In this document: one piece after another, positions 22,738 to 34,554 of the stretch
How positions within the stretch are numbered: the stretch's first letter is position 1
Layout: each line of letters starts with the position of its first letter
Assembly: GCA_948567375.1 (NCBI GenBank)
Contig: OX419757.1
Span: forward strand, 14,832,974 to 14,896,973
Direction: 5' to 3'
DNA length: 64,000 bases
Origin: Lunularia cruciata
Lineage: Eukaryota; Streptophyta; Marchantiopsida; Lunulariales; Lunulariaceae
Position numbers and translations under genes: made by a program
Notes under the pieces: model-generated
What the model was told of the DNA's origin: nothing
The model's input: only the letters and a program-made list of their open reading frames with translations
The model's database searches: none

Positions 22738-23406
22738 TATAATACCCATTTGTGCATGTGTGTGGTATTGTGATATTTAGCTTGGTATTACAAGTATTTG
22801 AGAGATATCATTTATATAGAAATAAAGGATGGTTCTATATCAGTCATGATTAGCTAGAGTTAGTCATAGCTAAGATATTGGGGACCTTACTTTAGAGGAA
22901 GTGGAAAATATGAGCACCATTATTTTGGATTCTAGTGTGTTGACTTGGTATTATTCCTAGGTGTTTGGCTTTGAGGAAAGAGTTGAGAACTCTTAGGCCC
23001 GTAAGCTTTTTTTTTTGGATTCTTCTATAGTCCAAGGATAGCCCATGTGAAGGAATCCTTGACTTAGTGGTTGGGTCAAGATAAGATCACATGCTTAGAG
23101 GAATATGCCCATGTGGATATTCCTGTATACTTTTTGACTTTACTTGACTTTTAGCCTAGTAACTTGAGTTATTATGGTAAATAGTATTTCACAAGTATAT
23201 AAATAGGGGTGAGGAGGTACTCATCATCCTTTCATTTACAACTATCTCTCTCTTATTGAGTTCTCTAGAGAGCAATGTCTTGAGTCTTGGAGTGTTAGCC
23301 TTGCAAGAGTATGATAGAGTTGGAGTTCTTTGCCTTCTTAGTCCATGGCGCACTACCATAATAGCCATCAAAGGTTCATCTTGAAAAATAGACAGGCCGG
23401 CTCACA
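22738..23406 (+). mobile_element. Element C1, 5' LTR
   Basis: A 669-bp LTR beginning TATAATACCCATTTGTGC and ending GGCCGGCTCACA. It belongs to family C, whose other LTRs begin TGTAACACCC (39023) or are found inverted (47677, 50205). A TATA-like stretch (GTATATAAATAGGGG, near 23193) lies about 210 bases before the LTR end and is a plausible promoter core. Confidence 0.85.
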
Positions 23407-23410
23407 TTTT

Positions 23411-23426
23411 TGGTTCCATTGCCAGG
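23411..23426 (+). other. Primer-binding site of element C1
   Basis: TGGTTCCATTGCCAGG lies four bases after the LTR. It resembles the TGGCGCCGTTGCCGGG site used by Athila/Tat-type plant elements (tRNA-Asp primer), which supports placing family C near that clade. Confidence 0.55.
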
Positions 23427-24960
23427 ACCTCTCCATAAGGCAAGATAATGTTCTGCATACAATTCTATATTAGACAGAAGGAGGCTATGAGAGCTCACTT
23501 GGAGAGAACATTAGGAGAGGAGAGGGTTGAACTTATGTTAGAGAACCAAGACCCATTTTTATACCCTATAGTTCATTATGATGTCTTTGAGGTGATTTTT
23601 CAGATCATGTACACATGAGCGGATTTGGAGAGATTGTGTGAGGTGGATTGCAGATGTTGTGGATTATGGTGATTTTGGGCAAAATCTCAAGTTTGAGATC
23701 TAGACTTGAAATCTCTACACATGATAGCTTAGGTTATCTTTCAGTTAGCACACTTGAAATTATTGTGAGAGCTACTATATGCATTGAGTTAGAATTTGTG
23801 AAAGTTGATAGGGTAAACTGCTCCCCTAACTACATGCTCTTTGGAAAATTGTATAGAGTCTTCCATTTCTTCAATTTTCAATGGATTTTTCAGAAATTTT
23901 CTTAAAAGATTCAGTTCATTTTATCCTACCTTTTGGGACAAAATTTTAAAACAGATCATTCTTGCATAGAGAGGTATGAGTTTTTAAAGTGAAGGGGGTG
24001 GTTTTTAGACCAAATATGAAAGATGAGTGCTGAATAGAAAGGTTCATAAGCCAAATGGCTCAATGAAAATATTTGAAATTTTTCAAGGAATGACAACCTA
24101 CAATTGTGATTAAGTGTGAAAATTTTTAGAGGAATGTGACATACCAGTTGAGAGATTTGAGTGACATTGTATAAAAAGTGTCAATTTTATAGAGTTGAGA
24201 TCTCATGCATGAGGAGTGTGAGAGCAACAAAAAGCATGTTTGAGTGTTTAGACTGATCTTGGGAACATGGAGTGTAACCAAGAGTGAAAATTGAGGCTAT
24301 GCAAGGTTCCCCAAGGGTTTAAGGTGATTTTAGGGGTGGATTTGAGGAAAAGAGAGTTTAGAATAGAATTTGAAGAGAGCGTTGAGAGGATCCAAAAACC
24401 TATACCACTTGGAGGAAAGAGTGAGTCTAAGTTTTTTTATGTAGAGAGAAGGAACATAAGGCAAGTTCATGTCCATTGACCTTTGAAAGCAAGAGATTGA
24501 GGGAAAGGAGAGAAAAACTTGACTTGGTTTTGCATGTTGGACCTTCTGCACTAAGATTGGGAGGAAGGAGATCTAATTCCAAGGAGTTGTGTGAAGTTTG
24601 TGGAGTGGAAGGACTTCCAGAAGGACATTAGTGTAGTGGAGTAAAAATAATTTTGGAGACTTTGGTGAAAGATCTTGGAGAGAGTCTTAGTATAGCTATA
24701 AAAATACTACCACTTTCATCAACTAGTTCTCAAGATTAGTGATGGAGATAATCTTTCAACTTATGGAAACTATCCATGAGAGTTTAATTAATATGCACTC
24801 TAGGATTTGATCTTGCAATAGAAATCTTGGAGCAACTTGAACCTTTTATGTTCCTAAGGGTGGATTACACTCAAATAGTGTTAGACATGTATATACTATA
24901 CTAGTTATAGAATGAGAGAAAAGAAACAAGATTGAGAGAAAAGAGAAAGATATTGAGGGA
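23427..24960 (+). pseudogene. Element C1 leader with extra zinc-knuckle ORF
   Basis: Long leader between primer site and gag. Near 24291-24740 is a degraded version of the small protein better seen at 26838-27338 in C2 (shared FEESVERIQKP). The presence of the same frame in C1, C2 and C3 suggests a genuine extra gene of the family upstream of gag. Confidence 0.55.
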
Positions 24961-26004
24961 CTAAGATAGGGAGATCCAGGGTTTTGTTGGCAAGGATGGA
25001 GAAGATGTGGAAGTCTTTGTGAGAGACTTCAAGAGAGCTTGCATAGGAAACAATGAGAGGAGGAAGAATGAGTGGGCCTCATTATTACAAGATTTCTTTG
25101 AGGATGCAACACTTACATGGTATGAGTGAGAATACCAAAACAGAGAGAGGAGAGATAGGGAAGAAGAGTCTTGGGAGAGTTTGACTTCATCACTCATTGA
25201 AAACTTTCTTCCAAATAAGAGTTATGATAGATTGATGAGTGAGGTTACCTTTCTCAACCAAGGAGATGGAGAGAAAGTGAGAGTCTATGTTGAAAGAGTG
25301 GAGAAGTTAGAGTCCAGATTTTGCATTGTGTTGAAGAAGGGTGGAGATGATGTGGAGACAACTATGATTGGCATAGGGGCCATGCTCACCAATAATTTTA
25401 TGGGAGGGTTGAGACCACATATAAGAAGTAAGGTGAGATATGAAAAACCTTCTTCCAAGGTTGAAGCTATCAAGATTGCAATTCGTATGGATGAGAGTTT
25501 GGAAGGGGATGAGAATGATTTGGTGGTGAAGGAGGTTGTGCATCCTCTTCAAGGCTACAAGTATGTTAGAACTTCTGATACTTTGGTGGTAAGGGTTCCA
25601 CCACAAGTAATAGTTGCTCTAGTTCTTGCACCTCTACCAAAAGATCCACTTCAAACCATCACAGAACAACTTGCGGATCTCAAGATCAATGTGGTGTAAC
25701 TATGGGAGAAGAGAGAGGTAGATCAAAATGTAGGGAGAGGGCCTAGGAGTTATGGAAGTTACCCAAATAGGGGAGGCCAACCAACAAAAAATTTCAATGA
25801 GAGAAATTGTTTTGGTTGTTGAGGAAGAGGTCACATCCAAAGGAATTGCCCAAATTCCACTTACCATGGAAGAAGGGGTTATGAAGGAGCCAATAGAGGG
25901 AAAAAGGGAGGGAGTGAAACCCAAGTGCCTCCTAATCCAAACAAAGGGAAGATGATAGCATCCATAGATGTGGTTGAGAGCAAGTATGAGAAGGGAGAGT
26001 GCTC
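24961..26004 (+). pseudogene. Element C1 gag, N-terminal part
   Basis: Fossil gag, with DVEVFVRDFKRACIGNN-like start and the run FLNQGDGEKVRVYVERVEKL, IGIGAMLTNNFMGGLRPHI and KVEAIKIAIRMDESLEGDE (25181-25699). It stops where the LTR of C2 begins at 26005, so C2 (or a rearrangement involving it) lies within C1 gag. Confidence 0.75.
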
Positions 26005-26130
26005 TGTAACACCTATTTGTGCATGTGTGTGGTATTGTGATATTTAGCTTGGTATTACAAGTACTTAAAGGATATTATTTATATAGAGATAAGGATGATT
26101 CTATATTAGTCATGGTTGGCTAAAGTTCAT
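26005..26130 (+). mobile_element. Element C2, 5' LTR fragment
   Basis: Begins TGTAACACCTATTTGTGC, the family C LTR start. Only the first 125 bases or so are recognisable before family C leader sequence begins at about 26143. Confidence 0.75.
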
Positions 26131-27498
26131 CAAATAGGTTAAGAACCACGATCCATTTGTATACCCTATAGTTCATTATGATATCTTTGAGGTGATTTTG
26201 TACATCTTGTACACATGAGAGGAATTGGAGAGATTATGTGAGGTGGATTGCAGATGTTGTGGATTATGGTGATTTTGGATAAAATCTCAAGTTTGAAATC
26301 TAGACATGAATTTTCTACACATGAAAGCTTGGGTTATCTTTCAGTTATCACACTTCAAATTATTATGAGAGCTACTATGCGCACTGGGCTAGAAATTTTG
26401 AAAGTTGATAGGGTAAAGTGCTCCCACAACTGCATGCTCTCTGGAAAATTGTACAGAAATTTCCATTTCTTCAATTTTCAGTGAATTGTCCTGAAAATTT
26501 CCAAGAAAATTCAGTGCATTGTATCCTACCTGCTGCCACAAAAATTAGAGAGAGATCGTTCTTGTGCAGGGAGTTATAAGTTTTTGCAGTGAGGGGGTGG
26601 TTTTTAGACCAAATCTGAAATATGTGTACTGAATAGAAAGGTGTTTAGGCCAAATGGCTCAATGAAAAGATCTGAAATTTTTCAGGGAGGGACACCCTAG
26701 AGTTTTGATCAAGTGTGAAAAATTTCAGAGGATTTTCAGATACTGGTTGGGATATTTGAGTGACATTGTGAGGAAGGGTCAATTTTGCAGAGTGGAGATC
26801 TCATGCATGAGGAGTTTGAGAGCAACAAAAAGCATGTTTGAGTGTTTATATTCATCTTGGGAACATGGAGGGTCATCAAGAGTGGAAATTGAGATTATGC
26901 AAGGTTCCCAAAGGTTTTGAGGTGATTGTAGGGGTGGATTTGAGGAAAAGAAAGTTTACAATAGAATTTGAAGAGAGTGTTGAGAGGATCCAAAAACCTA
27001 CACCACTTGGAAGAAAGAGTGAGTCTAAGTGCTTTCTATGTGGAGAAAAGGGACATAAGGCAAGTTCATGTCCATTGAGATTTGAGAGCAAGAGATTGAG
27101 GGAAAGGAGAGGCTTACTTGACTTGGGTTTGCATGTTGGATCTTCTTCACCAAGATTGGGAGGGAGAAGATCTAAGACCAAGGAGTTGTGTGAGGTTTGT
27201 GGAGTGGAAGGACTTCCAAAAGGACATGAGTGTAGTGGAGTAAAAGCACTTTTGGAGACTTTGGTGAAAGATCTTGGACAGAGTCTTAGTACAACTACAG
27301 AAATACTACCACCTTCATCAGCTAGTTCTCAAGATTAGTGATAGAGATAATCTTTCAACTAATGGATAAACTATCCATGAGAGTTAGATTAATATGCACT
27401 CTAGGATTTGATGTTGCTATAGAAATCTTGGAGCAACTTGAACCTTTTGTGTTCCCTAGAGTGGATCATACTCAGATGGTGTTAGTCATATATATACT
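26131..27498 (+). pseudogene. Element C2 leader and extra zinc-knuckle ORF
   Basis: The frame 26838-27338 (166 residues) reads through without a break. Residues 1-60 give WKLRLCKVPKGFEVIVGVDL and FEESVERIQKPTPLG; residues 65-80 hold a CCHC knuckle, CFLCGEKGHKASSC (C-x2-C-x4-H-x4-C); residues 120-135 have a second Cys/His cluster, CEVCGVEGLPKGHEC. It is distinct from the gag knuckle of the same element at about 28560-28610. Likely a nucleic-acid-binding accessory protein; similarity to the zinc-knuckle proteins of plant LINEs is possible but unproven. Relatives lie at 24291-24740 and, on the minus strand, 44395-44839. Confidence 0.65.
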
Positions 27499-27672
27499 CT
27501 ATTAGTAATAGAGGAAAAAAGGCGACCGCATAAGAAAAATGAAGGATAGGAAGACCCCATCAAGCCGTACAAGGGAGAGACAAAAAAGGTAACATGGAGC
27601 TAAGCCCCAATAGAGTCTGTATGAGAAATCTGCCCTACCGCACCTAAGATATCCGAGCTATTAGTAATAGAG
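27499..27672 (-). mobile_element. SINE-like insertion with 15-bp target duplication
   Basis: CTATTAGTAATAGAG occurs exactly at 27499-27513 and at 27658-27672, enclosing 144 bases (27514-27657) that are absent from the matching positions in C1 (about 24890) and C3 (about 44230). A 15-bp duplication is typical of target-primed reverse transcription, not of LTR or most DNA elements. Read on the minus strand the insert ends in a T-run (GTCGCCTTTTTTC), like Au-type plant SINEs that end in short T tracts. It is richer in GC than its surroundings. Pol III boxes are not clear, so it may be 5'-truncated. Confidence 0.65.
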
Positions 27673-29025
27673 TGAGAGAAAAAAAAAATTGAGAGAAAAG
27701 AAAGATAGTGAGGGATTAAGATTGGAAAACTTCCGGTTTTCTTTGGCAAGGATGGAGAAGATGTGGAGGCCTTTGTGAGAGACTTCAAGAGAGCTTGCAT
27801 AGGAAAAAATGAGAGGAGGAAGAATGAGTGGGCCTCATTATTACCTGATTTCTTTGAGGATGCAACATTTACATGGTATGAGTCAGAATACCAAAAGAGA
27901 GAGAGGAGAGATGGGGAAGAGGAGTCTTGGGAGACTTTGACTTCATCACTCATTGAGAACTTCCTTCTTGATGAGTGTTATGAGAGATTGATGAGTGAAG
28001 TTACATTTCTCAAGCAAGGAGATGGAGAGAAAGTGAGAATCTATGTGGAAAGAGTGGAAAAGTTATAGTCTACATTTTGCATAGTGTTGAGGAAGGGTAG
28101 GGATGATGTGGAGACTACAATGATTGGCATAGGGGCCATGCTCACCAAGAATTTTGTGGGAGGGTTGAGACCACAAATTAGAAGCAAGGTGAGATATGAG
28201 AAACCTTTTTCCAAGGTTGAAGCTATCAAGATCGCAATTCGTATGGAGGAGAGTTTGGAAGAGGATGAGAGTGATTTGGTGGTGAAGGAGGTTGTGCATC
28301 CTCCTCAAGGCTACAAGTATGGTGGAACTTCTGATACTTTAGTGACAAGGGTTGCACCACAAGTAGTAGTTGCTCCAATTCTTGCACCTCCACCAAAGGA
28401 TCCACTTCAAACCATCACAGAACAACTTACGGATCTCAAGATCAATGTGGTGCAACTATGGGAGAAGAGACAAGTGGATCAAAATGTAGGGAGAGGGCCT
28501 AGGATTTATGGAAACTATTCATATAGAGGAGGTCAACCAGCCAATAATTTCAATGATAGAAATTGTTTTGGTTGTGGAGGAAGAGGCCATATCCAAAGGA
28601 ATTGGCCAAACTCCACGTACCATGGAGGAAGGGGTTATGAGGGAGCCAATAGAGGGAAAGAGGGAGGGAGTGAAACCCAAGTGGCTCCTAATCCAAACAA
28701 AGGTAAGGGGATAGCATCCATAGATGTGGTTGAAAGCAAGTATGAGAAGGGAGAGTGCTCAATTTCCAAGGGTCTTAATTTGGAGCTTTTGGCACAAGAG
28801 AAGAAGAGAGCTCGTTTTGCAGAGGATGTTCACTCTTCTCAAGGATTTACTCCAAGCAAGGATACTACTATGTCTACTAAGAGCACTTGCACCTCAAAAC
28901 CATCAACAACAAAGACTCCAAGGAAGAAGTTGGGGATAGAGGATTTCTTGATTTCAAAGCAACAATGGAACTACAATGTGTTGGAGGATGTTTGTAGCCA
29001 CAAGGCTAACATCACAGTGGGCTAA
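27673..29025 (+). pseudogene. Element C2 gag
   Basis: Fossil gag in good condition, only a few breaks. The order is ACIGKNERRKNEWASLLPDF, then YVERVEKL, then GIGAMLTKNFVGGLRPQIRS, then a CCHC-type knuckle (CFGCGGRGHIQRN, near 28565-28605) flanked by Gly/Asn-rich sequence. The C-terminal third includes KGLNLELLAQEKKRARFAED and a Thr/Ser-rich segment. The full-length counterpart is seen in C3 (42921-44168, 415 residues). Confidence 0.85.
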
Positions 29026-29473
29026 GTGATTGCTTTGAACCCTACCTTGAGAAAAGAGCTTAGAGGTGGTTTGAGTTTTACAAGGAGAAAGACAAAGAAG
29101 AAGGCAAAAGCTCCAGTATCAATGCGGGTGGTGGATGCCAAGCCAGCACCATGGGAGGCTTGTGAATATGCCTCCAAGATTGATGTGAGAGTGAATGGTC
29201 ACAACATCAAGGATGCATTGGTTGATGGAGGATCAGCAGTAAATGCCATGTCAGAAAGGTTGATGAAGAAGTTGGGTATGATACCCTCAAGACCTTCAAC
29301 ATTTGTGGTGAGCATGGCAAACAAGCAACAAGTTTGACTAGTAGGGGTGATGGATAAGGTGGTAGTTTCAGTTATGGGAGTTCAAAATCTCATGACTTTC
29401 CAAGTCTTGAAGGATTCAAGCTATGACTTACTTCTTGGGAGGCTATGGTTGAGAGCAGCACGCACAATTGATG
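29026..29473 (+). pseudogene. Element C2 retropepsin
   Basis: Aspartic protease region with IKDALVDGGSAVNAMSERLM (about 29209-29270), a DxG-type active site, followed by KKLGMIPSRPSTFVVSMANK and the flap-to-C-terminal part DSSYDLLLGRLWLRAA. It lies between gag and RT, as in gypsy elements. Confidence 0.8.
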
Positions 29474-29989
29474 GATGGCACAAAGGGTACTTGAGGATTG
29501 GGCCATCAAACCATAGAGTCACAGTTCTTGTGACTAACACCACTAACACTTCACATTCAGATGCACCATCTTCTGCTTATTGGGAATCAGATTCTGAAGA
29601 AGGAGCTTCAGGTGTGGACACAAGCATGGAAGAGGAGATCTCCACGGAAGAGGATGAATCTGAATCTGATTCAGATGTGTATCCTTTGTGTGCTATGGAT
29701 TTTGCACCTAAGCCAGAGGTTTTGAAGGACCCAGATAAATCACTATTGACACTTGAGGAGGTAGAGAGAAGGTTATCTACCCTCAAGTATGGTCCAAATG
29801 TTACCAAGGAGGAGAAGGTGAGATTTGAGGAGATTTTTTGCAAGTTCATCCATGTGTCTGCTTTTAGTTACAAGGATTTGAAGGAAGTCACCTTGGAGGA
29901 ACACAAGAGAGAGGTGGAGTCACATGCAAGACCAATCCACCAAAAGCAATGTCACATTAGCAACTTCACAACCAAAGATATTGGTGGGC
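29474..29989 (+). repeat. C2 protease-RT linker, tandem unit 1
   Basis: First of three copies of a ~508-bp segment coding for an acidic linker (STEEDESESDSDVYPLCAM). It ends with CTTCACAACCAAAGATATTG (29964 on), which is inverted compared with the normal order seen at 32613-32635. Alpha3 is inserted at its end. Confidence 0.75.
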
Positions 29990-31602
29990 TGTGGTACCCA
30001 CATTTTTCATTTTGGACGAGTTTAGAAGAAGAAATGTAGTGTTGAAACCAAATTGAAAGCAAATGGAGAAGAAATGAGTGCAAACTTGTGATTTGATCAG
30101 ACCCGAGGAAGTTGACTTCATGTAAGAGGAAGAAGGGCTCGGTTTGGATCAGACCCAAAGAAGCTTACTTTGTGTCAAAGGAGGGAAAAACTTGGATCAA
30201 ACGTTAAGGAGTGCAGACGCCAAGGAGAAATAGAAGTTGCAAGTCAGGATTCTTGCGGGGACCATATCTTAGTGACCACAACTCCAAATCAAGCGTGTTA
30301 TATCTTGTTGGAAGCGTCTCATTCAGGGCTTTCTATTTCCACCAAAATTGCGAAGTTTAGAGGTCTGTAGAAGTGGTTACAAGCATTTGAAGTTTTTGGA
30401 GTAGATGTACTTCGGGTCAAAGTGTCTTCGGGTTAATAACATGAGTGATTAGGGGAAAGTGGGTTACAAATTGAAGGTGTAGATAGTGTACTCATGCTTT
30501 CAATTACAATTCTTGATGAGGATATAGTAGAATTAGCAAAAGAATTGATAATAGTTAGACTTGAGGTAAGAGAGATAGGAGTGTAGGTGTCTTCGGATTT
30601 GACATTTGACACTTTAGAGAAGAGTGGGTCTGGAGATAAGGAGTTAGATAGATTACCCACTAGTGGAATTTCAGATAGGGAAAGAGAATTGCTAGATCTG
30701 GTAGGAGAAGTAGAAGATACAAAACCCGAGGACAGAGTAGTAGGAAGTACGATTACTTCGGATTCGGGTTTGAAAGCCGAGGATGAAGTAGACATCGGAT
30801 CGGAGTAGTAACAGATTTGAGATTTGAAGAGGCAGATATGAAGAGGTGCATTGTCATTTCGGATCTACAGGTTAGAACAGTTGTTGTAGAACGGTATAGT
30901 TGTTAGAATTGTTGATTGCTTCACTATTTAAGAGTGGTATTCACAGAGAAATGTTGTTCAGTGCTCATAATTTTTGAGAATAGATAAAGCAAAGTGTTGT
31001 GAAGTAGTGCTCGTCGCTTGAGCTTGATTCCAAGTATCAACTTTGTGATTGTGTTTGTGAGTGTTTGGAGAAATTTGAAGTGCAAGTCAGAGTGCTTGTT
31101 GGATGTTGGATTCCACAGCCTTGATCTTCATTCTGTGTGTTTGATCCTGAGTGAAGTGCAATCGGAGCAATGCCTTGACAGATCTGAGAGGAATTATAGT
31201 GTTGGTAGTATTTTCCATTTGTGAGTGCAGTGCTAAGTTGATGTGAAGCAATTTTGATCAAGGAAGTTGTGCCTTTAGTGGAGGGGTGGAACACAATTTT
31301 GAGGCAAAGTCGTTTTGTAGTGAAGTGCCGTTTTTGGGAGAGCCTGAATCATCACAATCAAGATTGTTTGGAAAGATTTGAAAGAGTTGTGATTATGGAG
31401 TGTTAATTTGTGACAAGATTGCGAGTCAGTACTTGTTACTCTCTTCTGGGTGTGGTTTCTACCTGAGAGATTAAAGATGCAACCAAGAAGAACTACATGT
31501 TACTATTTGACTTTGTATTTGGACATTTCTGACTCGTATCTCTACGGGAACGAACTTTACTTACCTAATTATCGCAAAAGTGATATTTGCCGGGTTGTCA
31601 CA
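29990..31602 (+). mobile_element. Alpha3: LTR-like insertion, short form, TSD TGGGC
   Basis: A 1,613-bp segment with ends TGTGGTACCCAC and GGGTTGTCACA, flanked by TGGGC at 29985-29989 and 31603-31607. It is the inverse orientation of alpha1. It carries the same coding relic on the plus strand (30587-30808: DTLEKSGSGDKELDRLPTSG) but none of the N-terminal or central part found in alpha2 and alpha4. Confidence 0.9.
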
Positions 31603-31618
31603 TGGGCACCAATATATT

Positions 31619-32612
31619 GGTGGAACAAAGGGTACTTGAAGATTGGACCATCAAACCATAGAGTCATAGTTCCTGTGACTAACACCACACACACTTCACA
31701 TTTAGATACACCATCTTCTGATTATTGGGAATCAAATTTTGAAAAAGGGGCTTCAAGTGTAGATACAAGCATGAAGGAGGAGACTTCCACGGAGGAGGAT
31801 GAATCTGAATCTGATTCAGATGTGTATCCTTTGTGTGCTATGAATTTTGCGCCTAAGCAAAAGGTTTTGAAGGACCTAGATAAATCACCATTGACACCTG
31901 AGGAGGTAGAGAGAAGGTTATCTACCCTCAAGTATGGTCCAAATTTACTAAGGATAAGAAGGTGAGATTTGAGGAGATTTTTTGCAAGTTCATCCATGTA
32001 TTTGCTTTTAGTTATAAGGATTTGAAGGAAGTCACCTTGGAGGAGCACAAGATAGAGGTGGAGTCACATGCAAGACCAATCCGCCAAAAGCAATGTCACA
32101 TTAGCAACTTCACAACCAAAGATATTGGTGGAACAAAGGGTACTTGAAGATTGGACCATCAAACCATAGAGTCATAGTTTGTGTGACTAACACCACCCAT
32201 TCTTCATATTTAGATACACCATCTTTTGATTATTGGGAATCAGATTTTGAAGAAGGAGCTTCAGATGTAGATACAAGCATGGAAGAGGAGACTTCCACGG
32301 AGGAGGATGAATCTGAATCTGATTCAGATGTGTATCCTTTGTGTGCTATGAATTTTGCACCTAAGCAAAAGTTTTTGAAGGACCTAGATAAATCACCATT
32401 GACACCTGAGGAGGTAGAGAGAAGTTTATCTACCCTCAAGTATGGTCCAAATTTATTAAGGAGGAGAAGGTGAGATTTAAGGAGATTTTTTGCAAGTTCA
32501 TCCATGTATCTGCTTTTAGTTACAAGGATTTGAAGGAAGTCACCTTGGAGGAGCACAAGATAGAGGTGGAGTCACATGCAAGACCAATCCACCAAAACCA
32601 ATGCCGCATTAG
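31619..32612 (+). repeat. C2 linker, tandem units 2 and 3 (period about 508 bp)
   Basis: Unit 2 begins GGTGGAACAAAGGGTACTTG at 31619 and unit 3 begins with the same bases at 32127. The units are highly similar, more so to one another than to unit 1, suggesting a recent duplication. Both encode STEEDESESDSDVYPLCAMN. C3 and C5 carry a single copy of the segment, so the tandem array is specific to C2. Confidence 0.85.
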
Positions 32613-33535
32613 CCCACCAATATCTTTGGTTGTGAAAGAGGAGATTGATAAGCTCAAGTACGTTGGATTTATCTTTGAAGTAGAGAATTCAGAATGGGTG
32701 TCTCTAATTGCCATTGTGAAGAAAATGAATGGTAAGCTTGGGTATGTATGGATTACAAGAAGCTCAATGTTGTTACCAAGAAGGACTACTACCCATTACC
32801 ATTCATTGATGAGATCTTGGAGGAGGTTGCAGGTCATGAGAGGTACAGTTTTGGAGATGGTTATAGTGGATATAACCAAATCAAGATTGCACTAGAGCAT
32901 CAACAACTCACCACGTCACCACACCTTGGGGAATGTATGCTTTCAAGGTCATGCCTTTTGGGCTTTGCAATGCTCCAGCCACATTCCAGCAGTTTATGAA
33001 CAAGGTATTTGAACCTTTCATTTGGGAAATCTGTGAGAGACTTCATTGATGACTTTGTATCTATGGGAGCAAGGAGGAGCACTTTGATCACCTAATCAAG
33101 GTCTTGCAATGCTTGGATGAGGCAAATGCATCACTCAACCCAGAAAAGTGCATTTTTGGATGTGAAGAAGGTCTACTTTTGGGGTACATCATCTCCAAGG
33201 ATGGAATAGCAATTGATCTTGAGAAGGTGAGGAAAATCTCAGACCTTCCATTCCCTTCAAGCTTGGCAAAGTTACGCCAATTCTTGGGGATGGATGTGTA
33301 CTATAGGAGGTTCATCTTCTCATTTTCCAACAAGGCTTATGCATTGACCATCTACATGAAGAAGGGTGTAGATTACATGGTGATTTTGGAGGACAAGGAG
33401 GCTCTCAAAGCTTTTGAGGAGCTCAAGCAATCCCTTGTTGTAGCTCCAATTCTTGCTAAACCTGATTGGAGTAAGCTTTTCATCCTCTACACTGATGCTT
33501 CTAATGTAGCTATAGGATGCACTGTTAGTCAATAA
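32613..33535 (+). pseudogene. Element C2 reverse transcriptase
   Basis: Fossil RT. It begins PPISLVVKEEIDKLKYVGFI, continues with the YKKLNVVTKKDYYPLPFIDE fingers/palm block, and ends with CIFGCEEGLLLGYIISKDGI and LRQFLGMDVYYRRFI. It has several breaks. The intact-looking counterpart of the thumb and connection is in C5 (52178-53101). Confidence 0.85.
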
Positions 33536-33976
33536 GACCAAGATGGGCATGATCATCCAATAGTTTATGCTAGTAGGCAGATGGTTTCAATAGAAAATAA
33601 CTACTCTGTCAAGGAGAGAGAAAGGTTGGTAGTGATCTTTGGTCTCAAGAAGTTTAGACACTACTTGATTGGAGGGAAAGCTACCATTGTCATGGATCAC
33701 AAGGCTTTGAAGTACATCTTCAACAAGCCTAATGTTGAAGGGAGACTAGCAAGGTGGATGATACTCTTGTCTGAGTATGATTACACCATTGAAGATAGGC
33801 CAGGAAAAAAACATGTAAATGCTGATTTGTTATCTAGAGCCTATGATCATGATGGAGATGAGCCAGTGGATGATTCCTTATCAGATGAGGAGCTCATGGC
33901 AATCTTAGTCACTCAAGAGGTTCTAATGGAGTACAAGGAGATTGTGGATTTTGTGACAAGAGGTAACTATCCATAA
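33536..33976 (+). pseudogene. Element C2 RNase H
   Basis: RNase H in good order: upstream LFILYTDASNVAIGCT, then YSVKERERLVVIFGLKKFRH, then TIVMDHKALKYIFNKPNVEG and the closing KKHVNADLLSRA. It sits directly between RT and integrase. Confidence 0.85.
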
Positions 33977-34554
33977 GGGATGCATGCTAGGGAGAGGAAG
34001 GCCATTGCAGCAAGATCTAGACCTTATACAATGGTGGAGGATATTCTTTTTCACCAAGGAGCAGATGGTCTACTTCAAAGAGAAGTGGGTAAGGAAGAGT
34101 CTATCCTACTTATAAAGGAGTTTCATGAAGGTTTGTGTGTGGAGGATACTTTGCAGGAAAGGTGATTGCTTTCAAGATTCTAGATGCAAGTTACCATTGG
34201 AGAGTGATTTTCAAGGATTGTCTTGATTATTGCAAAACTTGTCATGTTTGTCAAGCTTTTGCTAGGAAGTCTACATCCACTCCACCACTTAGATCAATTC
34301 CATTGCTAGGACCTTTTGAGAAGTGGGGAATTGATTTTGTAGGTCCTCTCAATAGAACACCAAGAACAATCGGTACATTGTTGTAGTTGTTGATTATCTT
34401 ACCAAGTGGGTTGAGGCTAGACTATTGAGGGACAAGAATGAAGTTGGTAGATTTCTTTATGAACGCATTATCACTAGATTTGAATGCTCTTTGGAGTTGG
34501 TTTTTGATAAAGGAGGAGAGTTTACAAGAAGCATTACTACAGCCATGCTACAAC
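33977..34554 (+). pseudogene. Element C2 integrase, N-terminal part
   Basis: Zinc-binding region with YHWRVIFKDCLDYCKTCHVC, then the catalytic-core start EKWGIDFVGPLNR. The element is interrupted by alpha4 at 34555 within the core, and integrase sequence resumes at 38335. Confidence 0.85.

Noticed and set aside
27514-27657. Organelle-derived filler DNA
   Set aside because: Considered because of its different composition, but an exact 15-bp duplication and T-run end fit a SINE better.
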